This document shows positions 28,622-38,961 of a stretch of DNA of 64,000 bases, in pieces. Each line of letters begins with the position of its first letter. Position 1 is the stretch's first letter. Made by a program: the position numbers and the translations under genes. A model generated the notes under the pieces. It was not told the DNA's origin. It made no database searches and saw only the letters and a list, made by a program, of their open reading frames with translations. The DNA comes from Helicobacter pylori oki112 (GTDB lineage: Bacteria; Campylobacterota; Campylobacteria; Campylobacterales; Helicobacteraceae): positions 1,364,001 through 1,428,000 of the forward strand of contig NZ_CP006821.1 in assembly GCF_000600085.1 (NCBI RefSeq). Direction: 5' to 3'.

Positions 28622-29065
28622 CTACGCCTTGATTTTCGCTAAAGCATCAAAAGTCGCACGCACCACATTATAGGGGTTGTTGGAGCCTAAAGATTTGGTT
28701 AGAATATCCTTAATGCCTGCTAATTCCACGATAGGGCGCGTTGAACCCCCAGCAATCACTCCCGTTCCCTCACTTGCCGGTTTGAGTAAAATACGGCTTG
28801 CGTTGTATTTATACTCAATATCATGAGCGATAGTCGTACCTTTAATCGTTACATGAATCAGGTTTTTAAACGCATCATCTACCGCTTTTTTAATCGCATC
28901 AGGGACTTCCTTAGCCTTGCCCAAACCAAAGCCTACAAGCCCATTTTTATTGCCCACAACCACTAAAGCGTTAAAACGAAACCGCCTACCGCCCTTAACC
29001 ACTTTGGTTACACGGCCAATATTCACAACGACTTCTTGAAACTCTTCTCTGTTAATCTCTTCCAT
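28622..29065 (-). CDS. rpsE: 30S ribosomal protein S5
   Basis: 147 residues: the N-terminal double-stranded RNA-binding part ([28 protein letters not shown]) and the C-terminal half with [20 protein letters not shown] chose the ATG at 29065 because AAAGGAAAGG lies just before it; the frame is open 6 codons further, overlapping rplR. Confidence 0.97.
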   Translation of the reverse strand: MEEINREEFQEVVVNIGRVTKVVKGGRRFRFNALVVVGNKNGLVGFGLGKAKEVPDAIKKAVDDAFKNLIHVTIKGTTIAHDIEYKYNASRILLKPASEGTGVIAGGSTRPIVELAGIKDILTKSLGSNNPYNVVRATFDALAKIKA

Positions 29066-29079
29066 ACCTTTCCTTTCTG

Positions 29080-29436
29080 TCATAGAGCAATCCCGTTCTC
29101 TCTCAAGCTTTCAGCAAACGCTGCCACCACGCCATGATAGAGATAACCATTCCTGTCATAAACCGCTCGCTCAATCCCTACTTTTTTCAATTCTTCAGCA
29201 AAGAGAGCGCCTAATTTTTTAGCGTCTTCTTGCGTGTTTTTAAAGCCCATTTTCCTGCCGTCAATATGCGTTATGGTGCTTTGTTTAACATCATCAATCG
29301 CTTGCGCATAGAAATAGCGATTCGAACGAAAAACGCTCACCCTAGGTCTTAAATTATCGCCCAAGAGCTTGCTTTTAATCCTTAATTTTCGGCGATCCCT
29401 TAAGGCTTTCTTTTTATACAATGCTTTTGCGTTCAT
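29080..29436 (-). CDS. rplR: 50S ribosomal protein L18
   Basis: 118 residues, with the basic N-terminus, [20 protein letters not shown] and the final [24 protein letters not shown], which binds 5S rRNA. A GTG directly precedes the chosen ATG in frame; the ATG is preferred because GGTGGAG then serves as the ribosome site. Confidence 0.97.
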   Translation of the reverse strand: MNAKALYKKKALRDRRKLRIKSKLLGDNLRPRVSVFRSNRYFYAQAIDDVKQSTITHIDGRKMGFKNTQEDAKKLGALFAEELKKVGIERAVYDRNGYLYHGVVAAFAESLRENGIAL

Positions 29437-29449
29437 CACTCCACCTTAT

Positions 29450-29986
29450 TTATTTTTTAGCTGTTTTACCAGCTTTTCTAATAATGACTTCATCGCTGTA
29501 TTTCACGCCCTTGCCCTTGTATGGCTCTGGGGGTCTGAAGCTCCTGATTTCAGCGGCGACTTGCCCTACTTTTTGCTTATCGCTCCCTTTGATCGTGATC
29601 GTGTTTTTTTCCACCACCATTTCAATCCCTGCTGGAATGGGGTATTTCACCGGGTGGCTAAAACCCAAACTCAAATCCAAAGTTTTATTGCCCAAAGCCA
29701 CCTTATAGCCCACGCCATTGACTTCTAAAGTCTTACTAAAACCGGTGCTTAAGCCTATTACAATGTTGTTGGCTAACGCTCCATAAGTCCCCCAATAAGC
29801 CCTAGATTGCGCGTCTTCGCCCACAGGCTGGAAGCTCAATTGGCTGTTTTCAAGCGTGATTTTCACTCGGTTGTGAGTTTCTAATTCGTGCTTTTCTTTG
29901 CTGTTTTTAAAAAGAAGCTTGCTCCCTTCAACGCTCGCTTGCACAGAGCTTGGAATTTCAATGATTCTTTTCCCGATTCTTGACAT
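29450..29986 (-). CDS. rplF: 50S ribosomal protein L6
   Basis: 178 residues, the normal length, opening [14 protein letters not shown], with the second-domain signature [26 protein letters not shown] at the end. The ATG at 29986 has AAAGGA 5 bases upstream; the 15-codon upstream extension runs into rpsH and is not used. Confidence 0.97.
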   Translation of the reverse strand: MSRIGKRIIEIPSSVQASVEGSKLLFKNSKEKHELETHNRVKITLENSQLSFQPVGEDAQSRAYWGTYGALANNIVIGLSTGFSKTLEVNGVGYKVALGNKTLDLSLGFSHPVKYPIPAGIEMVVEKNTITIKGSDKQKVGQVAAEIRSFRPPEPYKGKGVKYSDEVIIRKAGKTAKK

Positions 29987-29996
29987 TTTCAATCCT

Positions 29997-30392
29997 TTAC
30001 CAAATACTGCAAAGCACTTCGCCACCGACATTTTGTCTGTAAGCTTCTTCGTTGGTGATCACCCCTTTAGAAGTGCTTACCACAATCACGCCATAGCCAT
30101 TTTTAAAGCGCTTCAACTCGTTTTTTTGCTTATACACGCGACGACCAGGCTTGCTTAAGCGCTTCACTTCGCTGATTTTTGAATGCCCTTTTTCATCATA
30201 AGCCAATTGCACATAAACCGATTGTTTCTTGTCTTTATCTTTGACATTGAAATCTTTAATGAAACCTTTTTCTTTAAAAATCTCTAAAATAGAAACCACG
30301 ATCTTTGCGTAATAAAGCTGTGTGAATTCTAAGCGGCGCATAGAAGCGTTTCTCAAACGAGTTAATGAATCTGCAATTATATCATTTACCAT
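29997..30392 (-). CDS. rpsH: 30S ribosomal protein S8
   Basis: 131 residues, opening [19 protein letters not shown], with the [26 protein letters not shown] end that makes up the S8 signature. It is a primary 16S binder and, in enteric bacteria, the spc-operon translational repressor. It starts 9 bases after the rpsN stop. Confidence 0.98.
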   Translation of the reverse strand: MVNDIIADSLTRLRNASMRRLEFTQLYYAKIVVSILEIFKEKGFIKDFNVKDKDKKQSVYVQLAYDEKGHSKISEVKRLSKPGRRVYKQKNELKRFKNGYGVIVVSTSKGVITNEEAYRQNVGGEVLCSIW

Positions 30393-30401
30393 ATCTTATC
30401 C

Positions 30402-30587
30402 TTACCAACTGGCTTTTCTCAAGCCTGGGATGAGTCCCTCACTGCCCATTTTTCTCAGGCACACCCTACAAAGTCCAAAATCCCTATAAACCGAATGAGG
30501 TCTCCCACAAATGCGGCATCTGGTATAGGCTCTTACTTGAAATTTTGGTTTCCTTTGAGCCTTTGCTATCATTGATTTTTTAGCCAT
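30402..30587 (-). CDS. rpsN: 30S ribosomal protein S14, zinc-binding type
   Basis: 61 residues, the short form of S14. [20 protein letters not shown] (about residues 23-42) supplies the four-cysteine zinc ribbon. The C-terminal [18 protein letters not shown] is typical of this form. Confidence 0.98.
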   Translation of the reverse strand: MAKKSMIAKAQRKPKFQVRAYTRCRICGRPHSVYRDFGLCRVCLRKMGSEGLIPGLRKASW

Positions 30588-30596
30588 ATTAACCCC

Positions 30597-31142
30597 TTAT
30601 CTCACTTTTGCAAAAGGCAATCCAAGCAATTCTAACAACTTGAACGCTTCTTTATCGTTGTCTGTAGAAGTTACCATAGTGATGTTCATGCCATGACTGA
30701 CCATAATATCATCATAAACCACTTCCGGGAAAATCAACTGCTCATTGATCCCAAAGGTGTAATTCCCGCGCCCATCAAAACCATTCCGTGAAATCCCTCT
30801 AAAGTCTTTCACTCTGGGTAACGAAATCACAATCAGCTTTTCTAAGAAATTATACATGCGTTTATTCCTTAAGGTAACTTTCGCCCCTACCGCCATGCCT
30901 TCTCTGATCTTAAAGCCTGCAACGGATTTTTTCGCTTTAGTGATAACCGCCTTTTGCCCTGCAATTAAAGAAATCGTTTGCGCGATATTTTGCATGATTT
31001 TCATGTCTTTTGCATGAGCCCCAGCGCCCACGCTGATAACGATTTTTTCTAGCTTGGGTAAAAGCATGGGGTTTTTGATGTCTAATTCTTGAGCGAGTTT
31101 TATTCTCACTTCATTTTGATAAAATTGTTTCAAACCAAACAT
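30597..31142 (-). CDS. rplE: 50S ribosomal protein L5
   Basis: 181 residues. [35 protein letters not shown] and [11 protein letters not shown] with the final [16 protein letters not shown] are family marks. It binds 5S rRNA and contacts the 30S head and P-site tRNA. It lies 12 bases after rplX. Confidence 0.98.
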   Translation of the reverse strand: MFGLKQFYQNEVRIKLAQELDIKNPMLLPKLEKIVISVGAGAHAKDMKIMQNIAQTISLIAGQKAVITKAKKSVAGFKIREGMAVGAKVTLRNKRMYNFLEKLIVISLPRVKDFRGISRNGFDGRGNYTFGINEQLIFPEVVYDDIMVSHGMNITMVTSTDNDKEAFKLLELLGLPFAKVR

Positions 31143-31154
31143 GTATCCAACTCC

Positions 31155-31376
31155 TTAGGCTTTCTTCACATTAGAAATGTGCATGGGCTTTTCTTTATGG
31201 ATAAAGCCCCCTTTAGGGTTATCATCAGTGGGTTTAATCGCTTTTTTCACCACCTTACACCCTTCAACAACCACTTGAGAAGTCTTAGGCAACACCGCTA
31301 AAACCTTAGCGACCTTACCCTTATCGTCTCCTGCAATGACTTTCACCATGTCATTTTTTTTGATTTCGCTTTTCAT
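31155..31376 (-). CDS. rplX: 50S ribosomal protein L24
   Basis: 73 residues with the KOW motif ([21 protein letters not shown]) and [15 protein letters not shown]. It is an assembly initiator for the 50S subunit. Shorter than the 100-residue enteric form but normal for Helicobacter relatives. One-base overlap with rplN. Confidence 0.96.
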   Translation of the reverse strand: MKSEIKKNDMVKVIAGDDKGKVAKVLAVLPKTSQVVVEGCKVVKKAIKPTDDNPKGGFIHKEKPMHISNVKKA

Positions 31377-31744
31377 TATACAACCTCCGGCGCTAGAGAA
31401 ATAATTTTCATGAAATTAGCGTAACGCACTTCTCGGCTCACTGGCCCAAAAATCCTTGTGCCAACAGGATCTTTTTTAGCGTCCAAAATCACCGCTGCAT
31501 TGTCATCAAAACGCACCAAAGAACCATTTTTCCTTTGGATTTCTTTTTTCGTTCTCACCACAACGGCTTTGACGACTTGACCGCACTTCACCTTGCCATT
31601 AGGGATAGCTTTTTTCACAGAAGCCACGATCACGCTACCCACGCTCGCATAGCGTTTGTGGCTACCTCCTAACACCTTAATGCACATGATTTCTTTAGCG
31701 CCGCTATTGTCAGCGACATTCAATCTTGTAAAACTCTGTATCAT
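31376..31744 (-). CDS. rplN: 50S ribosomal protein L14
   Basis: 122 residues, opening [27 protein letters not shown]; the [13 protein letters not shown] segment near the C-terminus and the terminal SLAPEVV are conserved. It sits at the 30S interface. It lies 2 bases after rpsQ. Confidence 0.98.
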   Translation of the reverse strand: MIQSFTRLNVADNSGAKEIMCIKVLGGSHKRYASVGSVIVASVKKAIPNGKVKCGQVVKAVVVRTKKEIQRKNGSLVRFDDNAAVILDAKKDPVGTRIFGPVSREVRYANFMKIISLAPEVV

Positions 31745-31746
31745 GC

Positions 31747-32007
31747 TTATACTCCCACTACTAAAATTTCTTTAAGCGTGAAAGACTTGGTTTTAGAAAG
31801 CGGTCTGCACTCAATCGCGCTCACAAAATCCCCTACTTTCACCTGATTGTTTTCATCATGAATGGTGTATTTTTTGAACTTTTTAACAATCTTGCGGTAT
31901 TTTTCATGCACCACTTTTCTTTCCACAAGAATCACAGCGCTTTTTTCAGCAAACTTGCTGATGACCTTGCCTTGCACTAACCTCTTATGCGGCTCTTTCG
32001 TATTCAT
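31747..32007 (-). CDS. rpsQ: 30S ribosomal protein S17
   Basis: 86 residues: an OB-fold 16S binder with [25 protein letters not shown] and the [26 protein letters not shown] signature. It lies between rpmC and rplN with gaps of 13 and 2 bases. Confidence 0.98.
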
Positions 32008-32020
32008 TGCTTACCCTTTT

Positions 32021-32221
32021 TTACTCAACGCTAGAAGAATAATGCGCATTAATGGCCGTGTTAATGCGAGCGATATTTCTTCTGGCTTTCTTAATCTCGT
32101 TAGGATTACTCAATTGCATAGCCTTTAACTTAACGCGCAACTCAAAAAGCTCCGCTTTTTTAGTATGCAACAACTCTTCTAATTCCTTGATACTCTTATC
32201 TTTCAATTCAGTATATTTCAT
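32021..32221 (-). CDS. rpmC: 50S ribosomal protein L29
   Basis: 66 residues, opening [22 protein letters not shown], then [30 protein letters not shown], a helical hairpin at the exit tunnel that docks SRP and trigger factor. I chose the ATG at 32221, four codons inside a possible GTG start; both overlap the rplP stop (32208). Confidence 0.95.
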   Translation of the reverse strand: MKYTELKDKSIKELEELLHTKKAELFELRVKLKAMQLSNPNEIKKARRNIARINTAINAHYSSSVE

Positions 32222-32633
32222 TTTCGCTCTCACAAGTTACAATTTTGGTTTTAAAAGGAAGTTTGCTCTGAGCTAACGCTAAAGCTTCTCTCGCTAGTCC
32301 TTCTTCAATGCCTAGCATTTCATAAACGATTCTGCCCGGCTTGATATTCATCACCCATTTTTCCACAGAGCCCTTACCCTTACCCATTCTCGTTTCTAAA
32401 GGTTTGGCGGTCAAAGGCTTATCGGGAAATACTCTAATCCACACCTTACCCGCTCTTTTAATGTGCCTTGTCATGGCCACCCTTGCGGATTCAATCTGGC
32501 GTGAATCAATCCTCCCATGCTCTATGGCTTTAATCGCAATATCCCCAAACGCAATGGAATTACCACGATGGGCTTTCCCACGATTGCGCCCTTTCATTTG
32601 CTTTCTGTATTTTGTTCTTTTTGGCATTAACAT
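32208..32633 (-). CDS. rplP: 50S ribosomal protein L16
   Basis: 141 residues. [45 protein letters not shown] and [22 protein letters not shown] are the L16 signature blocks; the protein helps shape the tRNA-binding sites. It starts 2 bases after rpsC. Confidence 0.98.
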   Translation of the reverse strand: MLMPKRTKYRKQMKGRNRGKAHRGNSIAFGDIAIKAIEHGRIDSRQIESARVAMTRHIKRAGKVWIRVFPDKPLTAKPLETRMGKGKGSVEKWVMNIKPGRIVYEMLGIEEGLAREALALAQSKLPFKTKIVTCESENEIY

Positions 32634-32635
32634 GA

Positions 32636-33340
32636 TTATTGCCTCCCTCTTCTGCTTCTTCTAGGCTCTCTTTCTTCTTTAGCCTCTTCTTTTTTCTCAA
32701 ATTGGATGCCTTTTTGCAAAACTTCCCCTTTGAAAATCCACACTTTCACGCCAATAATACCATATACCGTCATCGCTTCAGCAAAGCCGTAATCAATCTT
32801 AGCCCTTAAGGTGTGTAAAGGCACGCGCCCTTCCATATACCATTCGGTGCGAGCGATTTCAGCCCCTGCTAAACGGCCAGAAACGCGCACCTTGATCCCT
32901 TTAGCGCCGGATTTTAACGCCGCTTGCATGACTTTTTTCATCGCGCGGCGGAAAGCGACCCTTTTTTCTAGTTGGGTGGCTACATTTTCTGCGGCTAATT
33001 GGGCGTCAGCTTGGGGGCGTTTGACTTCTTTAATATTAATGGAAACTTCTTTTTTGATGAGCGTTTTTAAGCCTTCTTTGACTTTTTCAATATCCACGCC
33101 TTTTTTACCAATGATAAGCCCCGGGCGAGCCGCTACGACCGTAACACGCAGTTTTTTAGCCGCTCTTTCAATCACAATCTCGCTCACGCCGGCATAATAA
33201 AGCTCTTTTTTAAGGAATTTCCTAATCTTATTGTCTTCATCAATATTGCTTGGAGCGGTGCGAGCGCTAGGGAACCATCTGGAAGTCCAATTCCTATTAA
33301 TACCTAATCTTAAACCTACCGGATTAACTTTTTGTCCCAT
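32636..33340 (-). CDS. rpsC: 30S ribosomal protein S3
   Basis: 234 residues: an N-terminal KH domain ([20 protein letters not shown]) and a C-terminal domain with [26 protein letters not shown] and [10 protein letters not shown] mixed-charge tail ([19 protein letters not shown]) ends it. It lines the mRNA entry channel. Confidence 0.98.
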   Translation of the reverse strand: MGQKVNPVGLRLGINRNWTSRWFPSARTAPSNIDEDNKIRKFLKKELYYAGVSEIVIERAAKKLRVTVVAARPGLIIGKKGVDIEKVKEGLKTLIKKEVSINIKEVKRPQADAQLAAENVATQLEKRVAFRRAMKKVMQAALKSGAKGIKVRVSGRLAGAEIARTEWYMEGRVPLHTLRAKIDYGFAEAMTVYGIIGVKVWIFKGEVLQKGIQFEKKEEAKEEREPRRSRRGRQ

Positions 33341-33343
33341 GCC

Positions 33344-33712
33344 CTACTTACCTTCTGCTTGATTTTTTTTATGGCTTTTAGAAGATTTCATTTCTTTCCC
33401 TTCTGCTACTTCTACGAATACATGAGATGTTGGCTTTCTAATGGCTGTGGCCCTGCCTTTAGCCCTTGGAATGGAGCGCCTAAGCACAGGGCCAGCATCC
33501 ACTCTGCAAGAAACAATCAGAGCACTCTTAGCGTCTAAAGAGCCGTTAGCGACCGCAGAAGCCACCACTTTTGAAAGCACTCTGGCCGCTTTATTGGGCG
33601 TAAATTCCAAACTAGCGATCGCTAATTCAGCACTCATGCCTTGAATCTGTCTTGCAATCAATCTGGCTTTAGTAGGAGATAACCGCACAAATTTTAATAA
33701 CGCTTTACTCAT
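33344..33712 (-). CDS. rplV: 50S ribosomal protein L22
   Basis: 122 residues: [17 protein letters not shown], then the tunnel hairpin region [31 protein letters not shown]. The loop contacts macrolide-sensitive 23S rRNA. It has a Lys/Ser-rich tail. It starts 9 bases after rpsS. Confidence 0.98.
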   Translation of the reverse strand: MSKALLKFVRLSPTKARLIARQIQGMSAELAIASLEFTPNKAARVLSKVVASAVANGSLDAKSALIVSCRVDAGPVLRRSIPRAKGRATAIRKPTSHVFVEVAEGKEMKSSKSHKKNQAEGK

Positions 33713-33721
33713 TCTACCCCC

Positions 33722-34003
33722 TTACTTGCCAATCTTTTTTTGGACACTACCTTTGTGCCCTTTAAAAGTTCTTGTAGGAGCGAATTCCCCTAACTTATAA
33801 CCCACATGGTTTTCTGTGATATACACAGGGACAAAAACCCTTCCGTTATGCACATTATAAGTAAAACCAATCATTTCAGGCAAAATGGTGCTTCTTCTAG
33901 ACCATGTTTTAATCGGGCGGTTATCCTTACCCTCTTTTGCCTTGAGCGTTTTTTTCATCAAGTGGTCGTCTATAAAAGGACCCTTTTTAATTGACCTAGA
34001 CAT
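33722..34003 (-). CDS. rpsS: 30S ribosomal protein S19
   Basis: 93 residues: [65 protein letters not shown]19 forms the 30S head contact with S13. Gap of 10 bases to rplB. Confidence 0.98.
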
Positions 34004-34013
34004 TCTTTAACCT

Positions 34014-34844
34014 TTATTTATGTTTCTTTCTGGAAATGATGAGCTTGTCGCTAGCTTTTTTCTTTCTCGTTTTATAGCCCTTAGCCGGAGTGCCCCAAGG
34101 CGATACAGGATGACCGCTTGTCCCTGTTTTACCCTCACCCCCACCATGCGGGTGATCCACTGGGTTCATCGCGCTACCACGAGTTTGCGGGCGGATCCCT
34201 CTGTGGCGGTTACGCCCTGCCTTACCGATATAGACATTGATAAAATCCTCATTCCCTACCACGCCAACACTCGCCATGCATTCGCTTAAAATGTAGCGCA
34301 TTTCAGAGCTTGGCATCCTAACAATGGTGTATTTATTTTCCCTACCCATGATCTGAGCACTCATCCCAGCGCTTCTGGCTAATTGCCCGCCAGCCCCCGG
34401 ATGCATTTCAATATTATGCACCACCGTTCCTATAGGGATATTTTTTAACTTCATCGCAAAGCCCACTTTAATATCCAAACCGCCTTCAGCAGCGATAACG
34501 CTATCGCCTACTTTCAAGCCGCTTGGCTGTAAAATGTAGCGTTTGTCCCCATCAGGATAGACTACAAGAGCGATGCGTGCGTTTCTGTAAGGATCATACT
34601 CAATCGCAGCCACTTTCCCTTCAATATTGTATTTGTTGCGTTTGAAATCAATAATGCGGTAGAGTTTTTTAGCCCCTCTCTCTTTGTGGCGGCTGGTGAT
34701 GCGCCCGTTATTGTTTCTCCCTGCTGTTGCTTTAAGCTTAGTGAGTAAGCCTTTGACACTGCTTTTTGCGGTAATGTCTTTAGAATCCAACACCGACATG
34801 AAGCGTCTGCTTGGGGTGTAGGGCTTATAAGTTTTAATCGCCAT
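34014..34844 (-). CDS. rplB: 50S ribosomal protein L2
   Basis: 276 residues, opening [18 protein letters not shown]; the C-terminal signature [28 protein letters not shown], with the conserved His near the peptidyl transferase centre, is intact. The ATG at 34844 is preceded by AAAGGAG; an upstream 12-codon extension overlaps the rplW end. Confidence 0.98.
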   Translation of the reverse strand: MAIKTYKPYTPSRRFMSVLDSKDITAKSSVKGLLTKLKATAGRNNNGRITSRHKERGAKKLYRIIDFKRNKYNIEGKVAAIEYDPYRNARIALVVYPDGDKRYILQPSGLKVGDSVIAAEGGLDIKVGFAMKLKNIPIGTVVHNIEMHPGAGGQLARSAGMSAQIMGRENKYTIVRMPSSEMRYILSECMASVGVVGNEDFINVYIGKAGRNRHRGIRPQTRGSAMNPVDHPHGGGEGKTGTSGHPVSPWGTPAKGYKTRKKKASDKLIISRKKHK

Positions 34845-34860
34845 AACGCTTTCTCCTTTC

Positions 34861-35142
34861 TTACGCGCCAAGGGCGGCAATGCTAGCGCCCTCTGGAACT
34901 TTCACATAAAATTTCTTAAACGACTTTCTTTGTCCAAGCTTCCCTCTAAAGCGTTTCACCTTACCCTCTTGTTTCAAAGAATTGATTTTCAAAGGCTCAA
35001 AGCCAAAGTAAGTTTTAAACACTTCTTTGAGCTGGTTTTTGGTTACATTTTGAGCCGTTTGGACCACTAAAACGCCTTTTTCTTGCAATCCTAATGACTT
35101 TTCAGTGTAAAGAATTGACTTTATATCCATGATGTCTGCCAT
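34861..35142 (-). CDS. rplW: 50S ribosomal protein L23
   Basis: 93 residues with [39 protein letters not shown] and [18 protein letters not shown]. It is an exit-tunnel protein and trigger factor docking site. It starts 3 bases after rplD. Confidence 0.97.
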   Translation of the reverse strand: MADIMDIKSILYTEKSLGLQEKGVLVVQTAQNVTKNQLKEVFKTYFGFEPLKINSLKQEGKVKRFRGKLGQRKSFKKFYVKVPEGASIAALGA

Positions 35143-35145
35143 TTT

Positions 35146-35793
35146 TTACTCCTCTGTCTTATCTTGCACCACATGCTGAAACGCTGCTTCTTCCATCACA
35201 ACAGAGCTAAACGCCGCTAAAAGATAAGCGTTCAACTCGCTCACATCAATAATGAGGCATTTTTTAAGGTTACTAAAGGCTAACTCAGTGTATTCGTCCA
35301 TGTTCATGCACACAAACAAAGTGTCTCGTTGCTCTAAAGCCTGGAACATTTGGTTGGCTTCTTTAGTCAAATGCTTCCTTTTATTGTCTTCAACCACGCC
35401 TTTTATAGCGATTTTTTCCACCACAAAAAGCTTGTTCGCTTGTGCTTTTTCTTCTAAAGCGTATTCTAAAGCCAGGCGTTTTTGTTTTTTATTGATTTTA
35501 AGGTTGTAGTTGCGGTTGTTAGTGGCCCCATGAGAGACACCCCCACCCACAAATACAGGCGAAGTGATGCTCCCTGCTCTAGCCCTTCCGCCCCCTTTTT
35601 GCGCCCAAGGCTTCCTACCGCCCCCGCTCACTTCAGCGCGGTTTTTACTTTTAGCGGTATTAGCGCGCGCAGAAGATAAATAATGTTTCACATAAAGATA
35701 GAGATTATGGCTGTTGATACCCTCATATCTTTTAGGTAACTCCACGCTACCCTTTTCTTTCAAATGGCTGTCTAAAACGATGGCCTTACTCAT
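35146..35793 (-). CDS. rplD: 50S ribosomal protein L4
   Basis: 215 residues. The tunnel loop with [35 protein letters not shown] is unmistakable, followed by the globular domain. In enteric bacteria L4 represses the S10 operon; whether it does so here is unknown. Confidence 0.97.
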   Translation of the reverse strand: MSKAIVLDSHLKEKGSVELPKRYEGINSHNLYLYVKHYLSSARANTAKSKNRAEVSGGGRKPWAQKGGGRARAGSITSPVFVGGGVSHGATNNRNYNLKINKKQKRLALEYALEEKAQANKLFVVEKIAIKGVVEDNKRKHLTKEANQMFQALEQRDTLFVCMNMDEYTELAFSNLKKCLIIDVSELNAYLLAAFSSVVMEEAAFQHVVQDKTEE

Positions 35794-35827
35794 ATCAAAC
35801 CCTTTATATTATATTCAATGTATGGTT

Positions 35828-36403
35828 TTATACCGCTCTAATGCGTCCATAAGCCCCAGAAAAGCCGGCCACTGAACCCTTTAGCACTAACACCATACTT
35901 TCTTTATCAAAAGAGAGCACCTCGTTTTGGCAAGTAACTAGCTCATTGCCATAATGCCCTGCCATTTTCCTACCCTTTTGCACTCTTCCTGGCCATTCTC
36001 TGTTACCAATAGAACCAGGGCGGCGATGGAAACGACTCCCATGAGCGGCAGGCCCGCCTTGGAAATTCCAACGCTTCATCACCCCCGCAAAGCCTCTCCC
36101 TTTAGTTTTAAAGCTCGCTTTAACCCTTTTGAGCGTTTCTAAAGCGCTCAAATCCAAATCGCCCAACTCTTTTTGTTGGGAAGCTTTTAAGGTAGCGAAA
36201 TGGTTAAACTCTTTACTGAGCTGGTATTTCTTTTGCTGGCCTTCAATCGCCTTATTGTGTTTTTTATGCATCGCATAGGCCACTAAAGCTTTCCCGTTTT
36301 CTAGCTGGCACACTTTCGCTTGCAAGACTTTAAGCAAGGTTACAGGCGTGCTGTTAGCGTCAATGGTGCGGCTCATGCCTATCTTTTGAACTAAAAATTC
36401 CAT
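35828..36403 (-). CDS. rplC: 50S ribosomal protein L3
   Basis: 191 residues: [11 protein letters not shown] at the start and the tryptophan-finger region [48 protein letters not shown]. An early assembly protein. Gaps of 34 and 36 bases to rplD and rpsJ. Confidence 0.98.
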   Translation of the reverse strand: MEFLVQKIGMSRTIDANSTPVTLLKVLQAKVCQLENGKALVAYAMHKKHNKAIEGQQKKYQLSKEFNHFATLKASQQKELGDLDLSALETLKRVKASFKTKGRGFAGVMKRWNFQGGPAAHGSRFHRRPGSIGNREWPGRVQKGRKMAGHYGNELVTCQNEVLSFDKESMVLVLKGSVAGFSGAYGRIRAV

Positions 36404-36439
36404 ATCTAACCCTTATTTTATTATCTCAATGCGTTAGGA

Positions 36440-36754
36440 CTACTTCGTTTCCATAGAAGTTACTTCTACATCCACTTCAGGAGCCAAATCCAACTTCATC
36501 AAGCTATCCACGGTTTCTGGGGTGGCCGAGATAATATCAATCAACCGGCTATAAACCCTAATCTCAAACTGCTCTCTTGAATCCTTATTGACATGCGGGG
36601 AGCGCAAAACGGTGTAACGCTTATTCTTAGTCGGTAAAGGGATAGGCCCTCTAATTTCAGAACCTGAGCGCTTTACGGCTTCCACGATAGCCACAACAGA
36701 GCGATCCAACACTCTATGGTCATAAGCTTTGAGCTTCAACCTGATTTTTTCCAT
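36440..36754 (-). CDS. rpsJ: 30S ribosomal protein S10
   Basis: 104 residues, opening [20 protein letters not shown], then [31 protein letters not shown], the S10 signature. The ATG at 36754 is chosen because AGGAGAG lies 3 bases upstream; the 9-codon extension with MKRVLLGEF is leader sequence. It is the first gene of the ribosomal superoperon. In other bacteria it also acts as NusE in antitermination. Confidence 0.98.
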   Translation of the reverse strand: MEKIRLKLKAYDHRVLDRSVVAIVEAVKRSGSEIRGPIPLPTKNKRYTVLRSPHVNKDSREQFEIRVYSRLIDIISATPETVDSLMKLDLAPEVDVEVTSMETK

Positions 36755-36823
36755 AAACTCTCCTAAAAGAACTCGTTTCATTCGTCACTCAAAACAGAAT
36801 AAAACAATAAAATAAAAACTGAA

Positions 36824-36852
36824 ATACTACTCAAAATGCGCCATTTAGTCAA
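36824..36852 (-). promoter_or_regulatory. Promoter of the S10-spc-alpha superoperon
   Basis: On the minus strand TTGACT (36852-36847), a 17-base spacer and TAGTAT (36829-36824) form a near-ideal vegetative promoter. It predicts a start near 36817 and a leader of about 63 bases before rpsJ. No comparable promoter is obvious inside the 14-kb ribosomal cluster. Confidence 0.75.
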
Positions 36853-36963
36853 TAACTTTTGCTATTTTTAGGGCTTTTTAGAGATTTTTACTTCCTTTTT
36901 ATAAGGAAATATAAAAAAACGCGCTACGATTATCTCAATCCAATCTCATTTGTAAGGAAGTTC

Positions 36964-38052
36964 ATGCCCCTTTCTTGCTTGCACCCTTTTGGGCCTTTTG
37001 AAACCCCTAAAGAGCCGACCTTAAACAACCCGCTTTTAAAGGCGCCTTCAAGCGATAAAATCTGTCTTTTAGGGCCGATGAAATCCGGTAAAACCACTTT
37101 CGCCCTCAAACTAGCGAAGGATTTTAAAAACCCTGTGTATATCAATTACAACGACATGCGTTTGAATAAAAATATCCTAAGCTCATGGCTTTTAAAATGG
37201 CATTTGGAAAAGAAAATGGATTTGCTCATTTTAGATCATATTGAGCGCTTGGATTTCAGCCTGCCAAAGCTTTCTAAAATCGTTCTTATCCCTAATTGTT
37301 TAAGCCCCATAACAACGCCAGATTGTAGCTTATGCTATGCGTTAGGGTTGAGTTTTAAAGAATACACCAGCTTTTTCAAGCCCAACACCCCTAAAAACAC
37401 CCTGTTTAACCGCTTTTTAAGAGACGGCAACGCTTTAGATTCGCTTTTTACAGAAAACGAGAAAGAAAAAATCCTAAAAAAACAAGAAAATATCAAATTA
37501 ATCTTTCAAGCTTACGCCCCCTTAATGGCTAAAATCTGCTCGTATCAGTCTAAGTTTGTGAGCGCTTTTTATCTTTATACGCAACTCAAAAAAGAGCTTA
37601 AGATCTCTAAAGACACCCTTTATAAATTGTTACACGCGCTAGAAAAACAACGCATCCTTTTTTTAGTCCCCAGTTTTGAAAACCATAAAACTAAATTGTA
37701 TCTGTGCGATTTTGCCTTGCCTTATAGCCTAACTCCTAGCCCTTCGCTTTTAAGCGTTTTTGAAAACATGGTTTTTTTAGAGCTTTGCAAGCAATTCCCA
37801 AATCATGAGCTTTACTCCCATGATAACGGGATTTTTATCTTGCACAAAAACGCCACCAACAAGCTCGCCATCATCGCCCACGCTTTCCCCACGCCCCATT
37901 TTTTAGAAAAACAGCTTTCATGGTGCCATAAACATGGGTTTTTAAAAATTGTAATCGTTTCTATCAACGCCCCCACTCCAACAAACAATACCCCCTACAA
38001 ACACCTTAATTTCATTGATTTTTCTTTGGATATTCAATCTATTTTGGTATAA
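36964..38052 (+). CDS. AAA-type P-loop ATPase with DUF4143-like C-terminus
   Basis: A 362-residue protein. Walker A GPMKSGKT is at residues 37-44 and Walker B LLILDHIE at 87-94 (Asp91). A winged-helix-like stretch (TQLKKELKISKDTLYKLLHALEKQRILFLV) follows, then a KLYLCDFAL segment and a C-terminal domain similar in plan to the AAA_14/DUF4143 family. The role of that family is unclear. The ATG at 36964 has AAGGAAG 3 bases upstream; the frame is open 35 codons further but without a ribosome site. It is divergent from rpsJ. Its stop overlaps the TATAAT box before the octamer repeat. Family placement is by motif order only. Confidence 0.75.
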   Translation: MPLSCLHPFGPFETPKEPTLNNPLLKAPSSDKICLLGPMKSGKTTFALKLAKDFKNPVYINYNDMRLNKNILSSWLLKWHLEKKMDLLILDHIERLDFSLPKLSKIVLIPNCLSPITTPDCSLCYALGLSFKEYTSFFKPNTPKNTLFNRFLRDGNALDSLFTENEKEKILKKQENIKLIFQAYAPLMAKICSYQSKFVSAFYLYTQLKKELKISKDTLYKLLHALEKQRILFLVPSFENHKTKLYLCDFALPYSLTPSPSLLSVFENMVFLELCKQFPNHELYSHDNGIFILHKNATNKLAIIAHAFPTPHFLEKQLSWCHKHGFLKIVIVSINAPTPTNNTPYKHLNFIDFSLDIQSILV

Positions 38053-38053
38053 T
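38048..38053 (+). promoter_or_regulatory. TATAAT box just before the octamer repeat
   Basis: TGGTATAAT overlaps the stop codon of the ATPase gene and lies 10 bases before the first repeat unit. If used, the repeat array would be transcribed as part of the leader of the gene at 38380. This is inference; no -35 is visible. Confidence 0.35.
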
Positions 38054-38062
38054 AATTACTTG

Positions 38063-38220
38063 TATTTATGTATTTATGTATTTATGTATTTATGTATTTA
38101 TGTATTTATGTATTTATGTATTTATGTATTTATGTATTTATGTATTTATGTATTTATGTATTTATGTATTTATGTATTTATGTATTTATATATTTATGTA
38201 TTTATGTATTTATGTATTTA
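38063..38220 (+). repeat. Tandem array of an 8-bp unit, about 20 copies
   Basis: The unit TATTTATG repeats head to tail for 158 bases (19.75 copies), with one variant unit, TATTTATA, near 38183-38190. The array lies in the 327-base gap between the ATPase gene and the secreted-protein gene. Open frames through it only encode monotonous Tyr/Leu/Cys/Ile/Val/Phe/Met strings and are not genes. Such an array is expected to change length by slipped-strand mispairing. Confidence 0.95.
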
Positions 38221-38379
38221 ATATTATTACTAAAATTTTTAATTGATTATTTAATATTTTTTATTTTTTCTTAAGCTAACCCACTATAAACTATCCTAGC
38301 ATTTCGCCTTTTTGAGAAATACCATCTACCCTAAAAGCGTAGGGCGTTTCTAATATTCTTTTATAGAAAGGAAGTTATA

Positions 38380-38961
38380 ATGAACACATTGAAAAAATTA
38401 AGTTTCTGCGCCTTGCTATCCCTATGCCTCTTCGCTCAAACAGCACACGCTGAGAGTTTGAAAGACATCACAGACTATCCCAGTTGGCTTAAAGTCAATT
38501 TTTTTAAGCATGATCACTACCTCAACCAATACATTGGTTCAGCCATTATCGTGAAAGAAAAAAACGATTTTTACTCCAACTACATCCTCTATGATGACAA
38601 ATTGCCCCCTGAAAAGAACGCTGAAAAAGTGGCTTTTTTAAGGGCTAGAATGAACGCTTACAGCACTTTAGAAAGCGTTTTAATCACCACAAAAATGCAC
38701 AATCGTATTGTTAAGGCGCTTCAAGTTAAAAATGACGCTATCAACGATTTATTCGGGCTTGTTGATTTTTTAGTGTCTAAATCCATTTTAGCTAAAAGAT
38801 TCGTGGATACCATCAACCATCGTGTGTATGTTATGGTGCAATTCCCTTTCATTCAGCCTAAAGACTTAACCGCTTACTTTAAAGCAAAGCACATCAACCT
38901 TTCTTCAACGAGCGCTACCAATCTCAGCGCCATTTTAAATAAGGCGTTGTTCCACATCTAA
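38380..38961 (+). CDS. Secreted protein of unknown function
   Basis: A 193-residue protein with a clear signal peptide (residues 1-24, cleavage after AHA). The mature part is a compact mixed fold: a Lys/Asp-rich central segment ([17 protein letters not shown]), a helical [27 protein letters not shown] region and a short strand ([10 protein letters not shown]). The plan recalls LPP20-like proteins, but there is no lipobox Cys and I cannot confirm the family. The ribosome site AAAGGAAG is strong. Its 3' end overlaps rnhB on the other strand by 27 bases. The upstream octamer array may affect its expression. Confidence 0.85.
   Translation: MNTLKKLSFCALLSLCLFAQTAHAESLKDITDYPSWLKVNFFKHDHYLNQYIGSAIIVKEKNDFYSNYILYDDKLPPEKNAEKVAFLRARMNAYSTLESVLITTKMHNRIVKALQVKNDAINDLFGLVDFLVSKSILAKRFVDTINHRVYVMVQFPFIQPKDLTAYFKAKHINLSSTSATNLSAILNKALFHI

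Noticed and set aside
38063..38220. CRISPR array
   Set aside because: The units are 8 bases, directly adjacent, with no spacers and no cas genes nearby.
38015..38274. Two overlapping forward frames through the octamer array encoding Tyr/Leu/Cys/Ile/Val/Phe/Met strings
   Set aside because: An 8-base repeat without stops opens several frames at once. The peptides are pure repeat translation with no ribosome site.
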